Translations under genes and position numbers: made by a program | Source: Bacillus changyiensis | Lineage (GTDB): Bacteria > Bacillota > Bacilli > Bacillales > Bacillaceae | Direction: 5' to 3' | Length of the DNA stretch: 64,000 nucleotides | NCBI RefSeq assembly: GCF_027706145.1 | Contig: NZ_JAQFWW010000003.1 | Span: 182,327-246,326 of the forward strand | Shown here: positions 1 through 9,390 of the stretch, piece after piece | Layout: each line of letters opens with the position of its first letter | Numbering within the stretch: position 1 is the first letter of the stretch | The notes under the pieces: generated by a model | Told to the model about the DNA's origin: nothing | The model's input: only the letters and a program-made list of their open reading frames with translations | Database searches by the model: none

Positions 1-96
1 TAGGGTTTAAGTCAGAGGCACAAACAAGAAAGACGATTCACTCATAATCTATTGTTAGCACTAATCATTTATTTGAGAAAACGGGGAGTGAACGAA

Positions 97-1215
97 TTGG
101 TCACGATCAGTCTTTGTATGATTGTTAAAAATGAAGAAGAAGTGTTAGCAAGATGTCTTGATACTGTAAAGGATATTGTAGATGAAATTAATATCGTTGA
201 TACAGGTTCTACTGATAAAACGGTGGAAATTGCCAAACAATACACAGACCGTGTTTTTTTCTTTGAATGGATCGGAAATTTTGCCGCAGCCAGAAATGAG
301 TCGTTTAAACATGCTACTAAAGACTATATTCTTTATTTAGATGCAGATGATGTTTTACATGAAGAAGATCAAAAAAAGTTGAGAAAATTAAAGGAAACAC
401 TTGATCCAGCGGTTGATTCCGTCTCGATGTACTATGATGCTGGAACCGATGAATATGGAAATGTAACATTAAGATATCGCCGCAACCGTTTAGTGAAAAG
501 GGAGAAAAACTTTAAATGGAAAGGTGATTGTCATCAGTACTTGGATGTTCACGGCCATATTATTAATGCTGATATTTCAGTGACACATAAAAAAATCCGC
601 CACTCTGTGGGGCGGAATCTCAATATTTATCAACAAAAAATTGACCGTGGTGATGCTTTTTCTCCAAGGGATTATTTTTATTATGGAAATGAATTAAGAG
701 AGAACAGGCATTATGATAAAGCAATAGAAAACTACAATAAGAATATTGAAATGAAAGAAGGCTGGATTGAAGATAAACTATATGCATCTATTTATAAAGC
801 GGATTGTTATCGTTATCTCGATGATCCTGAAAACGAATTGAAAGCATTGTTCCAGTCATTTGAATTTTCCAAAATACCACGCGCCGAAACATGCAGTAGA
901 ATCGGTTATCATTTTCAACGTAAACGGGAATATCATCCAGCCATCTATTGGTATGACCAAGCGACAAAGCTTGTTCCAGATCAAAACAAATGGAGCTTTA
1001 GCTATCCTGCCTATTATACTTGGTATCCACATTTGCAAATGTGTGTCTGTTACTATAATTTAGGTGATTTTGAGAAGTCCTATCAACATAATGAAAAGGC
1101 TCGGGAATATCGGCCAAAAGATCAATCCGTTCTTTATAATAAACAATTATTAGAGAAGAAGATGGGGATTAATCAGTATTCAGAAAATGAGGAAAAAGGG
1201 GAAGAGGTCAAGTGA
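97..1215 (+). CDS. GT2 glycosyltransferase with C-terminal TPR repeats
   Basis: Predicted cytoplasmic glycosyltransferase that adds a sugar to a glycan or protein; acceptor unknown. The N-terminal half (about residues 1-190) is a GT-A fold: SLCMIVKNEE opening strand, DTGSTDKT nucleotide-binding loop and a metal-binding DAD at residues 82-84 (YLDADD). From about residue 195 the protein is TPR-like (aromatic-rich repeats with YYGNELRE and YNKNIEM), a layout seen in SunS-like and spore or surface GT2 enzymes. An upstream in-frame TTG at 52 is possible, but the TTG at 97 has GGGGAG 8-9 bases upstream and starts right at the family's usual N-terminus. First gene of the left-hand glycan region; its stop lies 4 bases from the convergent TauE gene. 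Confidence 0.85.
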   Translation: MVTISLCMIVKNEEEVLARCLDTVKDIVDEINIVDTGSTDKTVEIAKQYTDRVFFFEWIGNFAAARNESFKHATKDYILYLDADDVLHEEDQKKLRKLKETLDPAVDSVSMYYDAGTDEYGNVTLRYRRNRLVKREKNFKWKGDCHQYLDVHGHIINADISVTHKKIRHSVGRNLNIYQQKIDRGDAFSPRDYFYYGNELRENRHYDKAIENYNKNIEMKEGWIEDKLYASIYKADCYRYLDDPENELKALFQSFEFSKIPRAETCSRIGYHFQRKREYHPAIYWYDQATKLVPDQNKWSFSYPAYYTWYPHLQMCVCYYNLGDFEKSYQHNEKAREYRPKDQSVLYNKQLLEKKMGINQYSENEEKGEEVK

Positions 1216-1219
1216 GCAA

Positions 1220-2083
1220 CTATTTCTTTTTATGATGATGTCGTACTGCATAAAAAATAGCGATCCCCCAGCCAATTAATAGAATAATCAAAACATTTAC
1301 AGCCCATATGTTGTTAATAGACCAGGAAAGAAACAGTGTCCGAACATTTGTTAAGATAATAATTCCACCGACAAGAACACCAAGTAAATAACCAGGCAGT
1401 ATCCTGATTAACCATGCAGCAATTGGTGCGGCAACAACTCCTCCCAACATGAGAGTAATCGCCCAAGTCCAGTTCACTTCTTCTGGTCCCAATGAAATTA
1501 AGAACCCAACACTAGCAGAGACTGCAATAGCAAATTCACTTGTATCTACTGTCCCGATAATCTTTCTGACTGATGCTCCTTTTCTAGTTAACAAAACCGG
1601 GGTCGTTATTGGCCCCCATCCTCCTCCACCAGTTGAGTCAGCAAATCCGGAAATAAATCCTAATATTATGGACTTTTTTCTAGATAAATCAATTGTTTTT
1701 TTCTGATGATCAGGATTGAAGTTGAATAAAAATCGAAATAAGACATAGATTCCTAAACACAATAAAAATATTGAAATAATAGGCTTGATCACATCACCTG
1801 GAAGATGACTCAAAAAACATGCTCCTATAAAAGCTCCAATAGATCCAGGGATGACTAATTTATATAATGTTGGCCGATCAACATTACCAAACTTCATATG
1901 GGAAATTCCTGATGCGGCAGTTGTCACAATTTCTGAAAGATGAATGGTTGCTGAAACGGCTGCCGGAGCAATTCCAAATGTTAGTAAAAGCGATGATGAA
2001 GTGACACCATAAGCCATTCCTAATGCCCCGTCAATCAGTTGAGCAAAAAAACCTATAAAAGCAAAAATAACCAGTTTTCTCAT
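1220..2083 (-). CDS. TauE/SafE family sulfite/anion permease
   Basis: Integral membrane protein of the TauE/SafE family, which exports or imports sulfite, sulfonates or related organic anions; substrate not readable here. About 287 residues and eight hydrophobic segments, with the family's early GALGMAYG and the internal repeat GFADSTGGGGWGP. The start is placed at the third codon of the longest frame because GGGGG lies 7 bases upstream of that ATG and only 1 base from the first. It is the only inorganic-sulfur-type gene near the sulfotransferase fusion at 4.0-6.0 kb, but the two are not in one operon and no link is proven. Confidence 0.85.
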   Translation of the reverse strand: MRKLVIFAFIGFFAQLIDGALGMAYGVTSSSLLLTFGIAPAAVSATIHLSEIVTTAASGISHMKFGNVDRPTLYKLVIPGSIGAFIGACFLSHLPGDVIKPIISIFLLCLGIYVLFRFLFNFNPDHQKKTIDLSRKKSIILGFISGFADSTGGGGWGPITTPVLLTRKGASVRKIIGTVDTSEFAIAVSASVGFLISLGPEEVNWTWAITLMLGGVVAAPIAAWLIRILPGYLLGVLVGGIIILTNVRTLFLSWSINNIWAVNVLIILLIGWGIAIFYAVRHHHKKK

Positions 2084-2291
2084 AGCCATCCCCCTAGTAA
2101 AAAACTTCGCTTTTTATTTCTTTCTTGAAGTGCAAAACTATTTTTAAGATATTCTATGTCTTAGAAAGTGCTTCTGTATAGTGAAACAGTACGATTTTCA
2201 GTTCATTTAATAAAGCTGACGGGGTGATGTATACTCAAAAAATAAGCTAAAGCATAAGATGTTAGAAAGAATGCTTGGAGGGATCTTTCTA

Positions 2292-3998
2292 ATGTTATAC
2301 AAAAATTTTCTTAGTTTTCGTGAAAATAGCAAAATGATGATAAAACAGCAGTTCAATGAAATTAAAAATACATTTACAATCGAATTTTGGGCAAAGCCGG
2401 ATGTTGAAGTAAAAGAGAAGCGATATGTGATTACACCTGCTTCAAGTGAAAAAATGGATTCTTCTCAGGCAATCGTTGGTGTATCTCTTGGAAAAAATAA
2501 TGTCACAGTTTATGAACATGGTGTTCCTCTACCAATCGCTTTGACATTTAACTTTCCTGCGCCTTTACATGAATGGACCCATATCGCGATCGTTTATCAT
2601 GACAGACGTCCATTGCTGTATATCAATGGACAGTTAGTTGCAAAAGGTGAGGCCGGGTTAGCTCAGCTGGTTGTTCCTTCAGGAATTTTTGGGGGAGATG
2701 GTTTAAATAGTTATATTGGAGAGCTTGCGGACATCAGAATTTGGAATGTAGCAAAAACACAATCAGAAATATGTGAACAGATGAACTGTAAACTGACAGG
2801 GAATGAACCTGGCCTGTTTGGTTATTGGAAATTAAGCGAGGGTGCTGGCATGGTTGCCTCCGACCTTACGAAAAATAAGCATAATGGTACGATAGATGGA
2901 GCCATCTGGAAAAGACTTTTAAATATCCTCTTTACTTTTTTTGTCCCGAGCGGAGGAGTGGAAACATTAAACAGGCAGCGTTTTTACGCACTTAATCAAT
3001 CTGGGGTGAAATGCGATTTTTTATATTTGCAAAAAGGAACGGGATTACAAAATAAAGTTGACACTTCAATTTATGTAACAAATGACATGGAGGAAATTCA
3101 AAAAATCATCTCATTCCAAAACTACGACGCCATTGTCATCAATTCAGATCTATTGCTAATGAAATCAATTAGAGAAATTGGATATGAAGGCCTTTTAATA
3201 TATGAAGTTCAAGGATTGGGGAATAACAAACAATATGTTGATGAATTTTTAAAAGTACATGCATATTCAATTATTAATCAATATTGTGATGCGATTTTAT
3301 ATCCACAAACACCCCATCTTAAAGAAGCGTTTAAAAAGTATTTTCCTACAAAGAAACAATTTTGTTTTCATAATTGTTTTAATACGAAAGACTTTAAATA
3401 TCGAGCGCTTCCTAAACAGAAAGAAACGATTATTGGCTGGGTTGGAAGACTCGAAGAAAATAAAAATTGGCGAGATTTCTTATCTATAGGGGCAAAGTTA
3501 ATTGAAGAAGATCCTTCCGTCCGCCTGTGGATGTTTGAAGATAGTACATTAGCGAAGGAGTCAGAAAGAAACGCTTTTGAAGAAAAAATAGCTGAACTAA
3601 ATATAAGACCGTATTTAACGGTATATGCCAATCAACCACATCAAAAAATGGCTGACTATTTTTCAATGATTGGTGATTCAGGTGGTTTTTTATGTTCAAC
3701 ATCTAAGGTAGAAGGGTTTGGGTATGCGGTACTTGAGGCGATGGCATGTAAATGCCCAGTCCTTTCAACTGATTCTGATGGGGTACGCAGTTTTATCAAA
3801 CACAATGTCACAGGGAAGTTTTTTGAACTTGGAAATATCAATCAAGCTGTTCAAGAAGGGAAAGAATTAATTTCAAATGTTACATTAAGAGAAAAGATCA
3901 GACTAAATGCTGTTCAACATATTGAAACACAATTTGCACCGGATTTATACGCAAAAAAATTCTTAAATATGATTGATAATCTTAAAGATAATAAGTAA
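2292..3998 (+). CDS. LamG-like domain fused to GT4 glycosyltransferase
   Basis: Two-domain protein of about 568 residues. Residues about 15-190 form a LamG/pentraxin-like jelly roll (FTIEFWAKP, WTHIAIVYH, LYINGQLVA, YIGELADIRIWN, GYWKLSEGAG), normally a carbohydrate- or protein-binding module of secreted proteins. Residues about 205-568 are a GT4 (GT-B) glycosyltransferase with GWVGRLEENKNW and the donor-site E-x7-E in EGFGYAVLEAMA. No signal peptide or membrane segment is visible, so the LamG module would sit in the cytoplasm. The start at 2292 is chosen over 2259 because GGAGGG lies 9 bases before it. It ends at a strong bidirectional terminator. The acceptor is unknown; the LamG part may bind the growing glycan. 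Confidence 0.8.
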   Translation: MLYKNFLSFRENSKMMIKQQFNEIKNTFTIEFWAKPDVEVKEKRYVITPASSEKMDSSQAIVGVSLGKNNVTVYEHGVPLPIALTFNFPAPLHEWTHIAIVYHDRRPLLYINGQLVAKGEAGLAQLVVPSGIFGGDGLNSYIGELADIRIWNVAKTQSEICEQMNCKLTGNEPGLFGYWKLSEGAGMVASDLTKNKHNGTIDGAIWKRLLNILFTFFVPSGGVETLNRQRFYALNQSGVKCDFLYLQKGTGLQNKVDTSIYVTNDMEEIQKIISFQNYDAIVINSDLLLMKSIREIGYEGLLIYEVQGLGNNKQYVDEFLKVHAYSIINQYCDAILYPQTPHLKEAFKKYFPTKKQFCFHNCFNTKDFKYRALPKQKETIIGWVGRLEENKNWRDFLSIGAKLIEEDPSVRLWMFEDSTLAKESERNAFEEKIAELNIRPYLTVYANQPHQKMADYFSMIGDSGGFLCSTSKVEGFGYAVLEAMACKCPVLSTDSDGVRSFIKHNVTGKFFELGNINQAVQEGKELISNVTLREKIRLNAVQHIETQFAPDLYAKKFLNMIDNLKDNK

Positions 3999-4001
3999 AT
4001 G

Positions 4002-4042
4002 AAAAAATCCCTTTGAGTTGAGCATATTCAAAGGGATTTTTT
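4002..4042. terminator. bidirectional intrinsic terminator
   Basis: Perfect 15-bp arms AAAAAATCCCTTTGA (4002-4016) and the complement at 4028-4042, with A/T runs on both sides. It separates the convergent LamG-GT4 and GT2-sulfotransferase genes. Confidence 0.9.
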
Positions 4043-4048
4043 AAAAGT

Positions 4049-6025
4049 TTACCAGTTGTCATCTTTCTCGTACCCTAGCCTAATCAAAAACTCTCCAGCA
4101 ATTTCTTTAAACGCCTCTTTATGACTTGCATTAAATTCTTCTTTCCAATCACCAATACTTCCTTTTCTGAATGTATCTGAAGTGCTTTGATTAATATTGT
4201 GTTTCATATTTTGCAATAATTGTTGTTTAGATATATTTAGTGATTGAAGATCCCCCCATAAATAATCAATGATTTTCATAATTGTTTGATTTTGGGAGCT
4301 TTCATTTCGAACGAGGTCTTCAAAAGTAACAATACAAATTCCAGATACTTCAGCCCAGCTTATAAAATTCTTAGTGAAATCTAGTATATTTGGAAGCATG
4401 CCTATTCCGTATTTAGCCTGTTCTTCTTTGTTTAGAACAGTTCCTTTTATCATGGCCATCAGTCGCTCTTCGTGATTTTTTAAACCGTTCTTTAAATAAG
4501 GATTCCATGGATGGTTATATTTGTTGATCATCACAAAATGGACCAGTGAGACCGCTATATCTCTTAAATCTCTATAAATAAAGATCGTTTTAATATCTGA
4601 ATCACTTAACATTTTTTCACGATTTTGTGAATAGGCAAAGTGTCCTGTTGCCACATATCCAGTTTTAAGATTTTTTAAGTGCTTTTCTTCAAAAACCCAA
4701 AAATCCGTTCTTCTCATTCCAGGTATACCAAGAATAATTTGTAATAGTAAATGTGTACCACTTTTCGGTACCGAATTCACTAATATTTTTGGTAACCTAA
4801 TTTTTTGATGTTGTTCCAGCAAATTGCTTTTTAGTATATCTGTTTTGTATAGTTCACCGTATTCATAATCTTCACCAAGTAAAACAGAACGAGTACTTAC
4901 ACGCTGATGTGCCTGATCAATAACTGCAAAAGGAAGCCGTTCTGATTGCTCTTTCATTTGGTGTCCTTTAATGATCATATGATATAAAACGAGTGTTGAA
5001 GAAGGAAATTGTCCTTTGCCATAAATGAGTGTAAAAGGTGTATCGGCTCCTAGCAGCCCTTTACAAACTGCTTCTTTTTCAGATGCATCTGGTAAATGGA
5101 TCAAAGCAACCCTTGGATCTTCAATATGTTGAAGAGTTTGAATAGCAGATTGATCTAGCGTTCGATCGATGATGATCAACTTATAATTGCTATAGGATTG
5201 CTCTAACAACTGTTCTAACTTTCTAACTGTTTCTTCTGACCCGTCTTTGACAGGGTAAACAATAGTTAGAGTAAAAGGAATGTTTCTTCGCTGTCTTGCC
5301 TGATGTCTAGCAAGATTAAAGGCGTATCTCCATCTGCGATGCTGAATTTTTGAGTTTCTTAATCGAGCAGAAACACTCATTGGTGAATGGGTACGGTAAT
5401 TCATTAGGATCTCTTCGACAAATACGATATCACAAACCTCTGTTAAGCGCAGCCAGTATTCATAATCTTCAACAGGTTCTAGATGATATCCCTCAATCAT
5501 AGCTGCGAACCGTTTTTTATACATAAAGGATACCCCAATAAAACAAACATCAAGAAGGTTCTCTTTTGGCTGGTTTTGATATTTATAAAATTCTTCTATT
5601 GATGGTTGTTGCAAATGTAAATAGTCCCCATTAGCATCAATGTGTCGAAAACTGCTAAAAGCAAGACCAACATTTTCTGGGGCAGTTACTAGTGCATTTC
5701 GAAGCTTTTCGGTGAAATCAGGATAATAATAATTATCACTGGAAACCCATGTGAAATATTTTACTTCTTCAATATCCATTAAGTAATCAAACCCGATGTT
5801 TAACGTTTTTGCGACGCCTTCATTTTTCTCCTTAAGAATCAAGTGTACACGGTCATCTTCTTTTGTAACATATTGGATGATGTCAATCGTTTCAGGAGGC
5901 GCACCATCAGAAACAATCACAAAATGAAAGTTTTGATAACTTTGCTTTAAAATTGACCGTAGTGCTATCTCTAAATACTCAGGGGTTTGCTTATAAACAG
6001 GCATTACAATCCCTACATCTTTCAT
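4049..6025 (-). CDS. GT2 - degenerate GT2 - sulfotransferase fusion protein
   Basis: Three-part cytoplasmic protein of about 658 residues. Residues 1-240 are a GT2 glycosyltransferase (GIVMPVYKQTPEY, VSDGAPPE, metal site in WVSSDNYYYPDF). Residues about 250-400 look like a second, worn GT2-like domain (YPVKDGSEETVRKLEQL) lacking a clear DxD. Residues about 411-658 are a PAPS-dependent sulfotransferase: PKSGTHLL (5'-phosphosulfate loop, about 420), IYRDLRDIAVS (3'-phosphate site) and the signature RKGSIGDWK near 620. One protein could thus add a sugar and sulfate the glycan. The start is set at the ATG with AAAGGTGG 6-7 bases upstream, 12 codons inside the longest frame. It follows the epimerase gene with a 28-base gap, probably one operon. 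Confidence 0.85.
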   Translation of the reverse strand: MKDVGIVMPVYKQTPEYLEIALRSILKQSYQNFHFVIVSDGAPPETIDIIQYVTKEDDRVHLILKEKNEGVAKTLNIGFDYLMDIEEVKYFTWVSSDNYYYPDFTEKLRNALVTAPENVGLAFSSFRHIDANGDYLHLQQPSIEEFYKYQNQPKENLLDVCFIGVSFMYKKRFAAMIEGYHLEPVEDYEYWLRLTEVCDIVFVEEILMNYRTHSPMSVSARLRNSKIQHRRWRYAFNLARHQARQRRNIPFTLTIVYPVKDGSEETVRKLEQLLEQSYSNYKLIIIDRTLDQSAIQTLQHIEDPRVALIHLPDASEKEAVCKGLLGADTPFTLIYGKGQFPSSTLVLYHMIIKGHQMKEQSERLPFAVIDQAHQRVSTRSVLLGEDYEYGELYKTDILKSNLLEQHQKIRLPKILVNSVPKSGTHLLLQIILGIPGMRRTDFWVFEEKHLKNLKTGYVATGHFAYSQNREKMLSDSDIKTIFIYRDLRDIAVSLVHFVMINKYNHPWNPYLKNGLKNHEERLMAMIKGTVLNKEEQAKYGIGMLPNILDFTKNFISWAEVSGICIVTFEDLVRNESSQNQTIMKIIDYLWGDLQSLNISKQQLLQNMKHNINQSTSDTFRKGSIGDWKEEFNASHKEAFKEIAGEFLIRLGYEKDDNW

Positions 6026-6053
6026 TTGTATCCACCTTTCAAAATGAAAAGAT

Positions 6054-6953
6054 TTACTCATGATGATGACGATAAAAATTCAAAATATCTGCTAGTGATG
6101 TTTCAAACGGAATAACCGGTTTCCATCCTAATTCCTTAACTTTTGCAGGATTAAGATCAAGTTTAGTTTCGATCTTTTCATCTGTTTCTGTTTTGACTTT
6201 GAAATCTATGGCAGTCAGCTTTTGATAACCACTGATCACTTCTTGAAGCGAGTGAAGCGTACCTGACGCAATTTCATAACTCTCTCCAGGTTTTCCTTTT
6301 GAAAATAGTGTTTCATAGGCACGGACAACGTCTCTTACATCTAAGAAATCGCGGACAACATTTGGATTATCCACTTTGAGAACCTTTTCAGCATGATGAT
6401 TCTCCATATCGACTATTTGTTTGGCGAAAATAGCACAGACTCCTTGAGAAAATCCCGGTCCAATTAAATTCGAAGGCTTTGCAATGATGATTTGCATCTG
6501 ATATAAGGTTTCCCAGGCCTGAGCAACAAAGGTTTGCATTGTTTTACTTAAACTATATGGGTGGGGAAGAGTTGATAAGTCATTGAGATCAAATTGCAAA
6601 ACTGAGCCGGCGACACAAATTTTACAATCTGGATTTTCGTGACGTAGTGCTTCAATTAAATACAAAGTAGGTAAAAGATTATTTTCCAAAGATGAAACAG
6701 GATCAATCCATGATTGTCCAACATGATTTTGCCCAGCTAAATGGAGGAGATATTGAGGTTCTGTCTTTTGGATTAAACGAATTACAGCTTCTTGGTCTGT
6801 CAAATCGCAAAACTCGAGTTTTACGCCATCATCTGGCAAATTTGATCTTGTAACTGCTGTTACATCAAAACCTGCTTCTGCAAAGTGTCGGCATGCATGC
6901 TTACCTGTAAATCCGCCTGCTCCCGTGATTAATAGTTTTGAATGCTGATTCAC
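6054..6953 (-). CDS. NAD-dependent sugar epimerase/dehydratase/reductase (SDR)
   Basis: Extended short-chain dehydrogenase acting on a nucleotide sugar. The N-terminus has the Rossmann motif TGAGGFTGKHA, then HLAGQNHVGQSW and the catalytic YSLSK (Tyr-x3-Lys). About 299 residues, closest in pattern to GDP-mannose 4,6-dehydratase or GDP-4-keto-6-deoxymannose reductase (Rmd) enzymes; the exact substrate cannot be told. GTG start with a weak upstream AGGA. Probably the first gene of an operon with the GT2-sulfotransferase, for which it may supply the donor sugar. Confidence 0.8.
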   Translation of the reverse strand: MNQHSKLLITGAGGFTGKHACRHFAEAGFDVTAVTRSNLPDDGVKLEFCDLTDQEAVIRLIQKTEPQYLLHLAGQNHVGQSWIDPVSSLENNLLPTLYLIEALRHENPDCKICVAGSVLQFDLNDLSTLPHPYSLSKTMQTFVAQAWETLYQMQIIIAKPSNLIGPGFSQGVCAIFAKQIVDMENHHAEKVLKVDNPNVVRDFLDVRDVVRAYETLFSKGKPGESYEIASGTLHSLQEVISGYQKLTAIDFKVKTETDEKIETKLDLNPAKVKELGWKPVIPFETSLADILNFYRHHHE

Positions 6954-7162
6954 TGATCTTGCATCCTATCTATAAAGGGAGAAAATCCACTTGTTTGCAT
7001 GGTAGCATCCTACCTTTCTATTAATATCGTTTTTTTCTCTAATATATTATGTCTTTCTCTTTTAATTGCTATAGGCACGATAATGGTTTCCTCAGACGTA
7101 GCAAACAATCCAATGACATCATAAGTTATCTTTAGGATGTTGCCAAATAAGGAGGAAACTTC

Positions 7163-8272
7163 ATGATCCCATTAATTCATTTAAAAAAGCAGTTTCAAGC
7201 AGTAAAAGAAGAGGTTTTAAAAAAAATGGAAGAAGTTTTAGATAGCGGACAATATATATTGGGTCCAAAAGTGAAAGAGTTAGAGAAAAAAATTGCTCGA
7301 AAACTTGGCGTACAAGAAGCGGTTGCTGTGGCCAATGGCACTGATGCCTTAGTACTCACACTTGAAGCTTATGGGATTGGAAAAGGGGATCAAGTCATTA
7401 CGACACCATTCACTTTTTTTGCAAGTGCTGAAGCGATATCAAGAGTTGGTGCAACACCTGTATTTGTAGATGTTGATCCACTCACATACAATCTTGATCC
7501 TAAAAAAGTAGAAGAGAAAGTCACAACAGCGACAAAAGCAATCATTCCTGTTCATATTTTCGGCCAACCTGCAGATATGGATGACATCATGGCTATTGCT
7601 AAAAAACACGAGCTGTTTGTGATTGAAGATGCATGTCAAGCATTTGGTGCTGAATATAGAGGCCGTCCTGTTGGCAGTCTTGGAGATGCGGCTTGTTTTT
7701 CCTTTTTTCCGACAAAAAACTTGGGCACTTTAGGTGATGGCGGAATGGTCGTCATGTCAAATCCTGATCTTGCTGACCAGATTAGACAGCTCAGAACCCA
7801 TGGAACAAACAAAAAATACTTTCATGACAAAATCGGTTTTAACAGCAGGCTTGATGAATTACATGCTGCCATCTTACTGATTCTTCTTGAGGAAATAGAT
7901 GGCTGGAATGAACAAAGACGAGAAATCGCAAAACGTTACAAGGAATCATTAGCATTAGCTCCACATCTCACACTACCGCAGGAAAAAGCAGACCGTACAC
8001 ATATTTACCATCTTTATTGTATCGGTGCGAAAAATCGTAGCGATATGATCAAATCACTTGAGAAACAGCAGATTCATTCAGGTGTTTACTATCCATGCTG
8101 TCTTCACTTACAAAACGTTTATGCTTCATTACCATATAAAAAGGGAGATTTTCCGGTAGCCGAATCTTTATCAGCGACACTTTTTGCCATTCCAATGAGT
8201 CCTTTTCTGTCAAGAGAGGAACAGGATCAGGTGATTTCTGTCTTACTTGAAAGTGGGGAAGGGGAAAGATGA
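7163..8272 (+). CDS. DegT/DnrJ/EryC1/StrS sugar aminotransferase (WbpE-like)
   Basis: PLP-dependent aminotransferase that aminates a keto nucleotide sugar. It shows VANGTDALVLTLEA, VIEDACQAFGA (Asp156 for the pyridine nitrogen) and FPTKNLGTLGDGG with the PLP lysine at residue 185. Length 369, normal for the family. AAGGAGGA lies just upstream of the ATG. The next gene starts inside its stop codon (ATGA overlap), so the two are translationally coupled. With the following Gfo/Idh/MocA oxidoreductase and UDP-HexNAc dehydrogenase it matches the WbpE role in making a 3-amino-HexNAc uronic acid. Confidence 0.88.
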   Translation: MIPLIHLKKQFQAVKEEVLKKMEEVLDSGQYILGPKVKELEKKIARKLGVQEAVAVANGTDALVLTLEAYGIGKGDQVITTPFTFFASAEAISRVGATPVFVDVDPLTYNLDPKKVEEKVTTATKAIIPVHIFGQPADMDDIMAIAKKHELFVIEDACQAFGAEYRGRPVGSLGDAACFSFFPTKNLGTLGDGGMVVMSNPDLADQIRQLRTHGTNKKYFHDKIGFNSRLDELHAAILLILLEEIDGWNEQRREIAKRYKESLALAPHLTLPQEKADRTHIYHLYCIGAKNRSDMIKSLEKQQIHSGVYYPCCLHLQNVYASLPYKKGDFPVAESLSATLFAIPMSPFLSREEQDQVISVLLESGEGER

Positions 8273-9309
8273 CAATCCATTTTGGTTTAATTGGTTGTGG
8301 ATATATGTCGAAAAAACATCTTGATGCACTGGGCAAGTGTCAGGATGCTGTTCTTTTAGCTGTTAGTGATGTAGAGAAAAAAAGAATGAGAGAAGCCGCT
8401 GGTTGTCATCCTAATATCTCCCATTATCAGGATTATACTGAGCTACTTTGCGACCCTCAAATAGATGCAGTCATCATTGCAGTCATTTCTGGACTGCATG
8501 CTGAAATCGCTAAACAATCTTTATTGGCAGGTAAACATGTCATCTTAGAAAAACCGATGACACTATCACTAAAAGATGCCAATGAAATCATTGAATTAGC
8601 AGAGCAGAAAAACTTAAAACTGATGGTATGCCATCAAATGCGGCATCGTCCAATGATGAAAAAGATCAAAGAAACGATAGATCAAGGAAAATTAGGGAGG
8701 CTTTACTTGGGTGCGGTATCCCTCCGTCTCAACCGGGCTCCTGCTTATTTTGAAGCGGCTTCTTGGCGCGGGAATTGGGAACATGATGGTGGGATGCTAG
8801 TCAATCAAGGAATCCATTTGCTCGATCTCATGCAATGGTTTTTAGGAGATGTCAGCCATGTATATGGCGACATGCTCACAACAACATTAAAAAAGGAAAC
8901 AGAAGATGTAGCTGTCGGTGTTCTAACGTTTGAAAACGGGGCAAAAGGAGTCATTGAAGCCAACATTGTGACGCAACCGAATAATTTGGGCAACTCACTT
9001 TCGATTTTTGGAGAAAATGGAACAATTTCTCTGGAAGGTCCTTCTTTAAACCAAATCAGCCGTTGGTTTGTTGCTGGAGAAGACAAACGAGAAGAGATGG
9101 CAAAACTAATTGATATTCAGGATGAACAGTTTTTCATGTATAAAAATTTTATCAACGCTGTTCAATGTGGTGAATCACTTTTGATTGGTGGAAAAGAAGG
9201 AAAAAAAGCACTGGAAACGATATTTGCAATCTATCAATCCACATTGACAAAACAGCCTGTGACATTACCTTTAGCATCATTTGAAACAACAGCTTTGAAA
9301 AAGAAATAA
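8269..9309 (+). CDS. Gfo/Idh/MocA sugar oxidoreductase (WbpB-like)
   Basis: NAD(P)-dependent oxidoreductase. The N-terminus has LIGCGYMSKKH, and the family's EKP motif lies at residues 94-96 (LEKPMTLS). The C-terminal domain has GGMLVNQGIHLLDLMQW with the conserved His near the active site. About 346 residues. It overlaps the aminotransferase by 4 bases. In Pseudomonas WbpB this enzyme type oxidises C3 of UDP-GlcNAcA before amination; that role is inferred from the neighbours on both sides. Confidence 0.85.
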   Translation: MTIHFGLIGCGYMSKKHLDALGKCQDAVLLAVSDVEKKRMREAAGCHPNISHYQDYTELLCDPQIDAVIIAVISGLHAEIAKQSLLAGKHVILEKPMTLSLKDANEIIELAEQKNLKLMVCHQMRHRPMMKKIKETIDQGKLGRLYLGAVSLRLNRAPAYFEAASWRGNWEHDGGMLVNQGIHLLDLMQWFLGDVSHVYGDMLTTTLKKETEDVAVGVLTFENGAKGVIEANIVTQPNNLGNSLSIFGENGTISLEGPSLNQISRWFVAGEDKREEMAKLIDIQDEQFFMYKNFINAVQCGESLLIGGKEGKKALETIFAIYQSTLTKQPVTLPLASFETTALKKK

Positions 9310-9390
9310 GTGAAAAATGGTAGATCGTCCCTATCAAAAAAACAACCAAAACATATTTTATTAAAGGAATGAACCTGAAGGGGCGATTTT

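Noticed and set aside
7439..7639. Minus-strand frame inside the aminotransferase gene
   Set aside because: Shadow of a well-supported coding sequence; no own signals.
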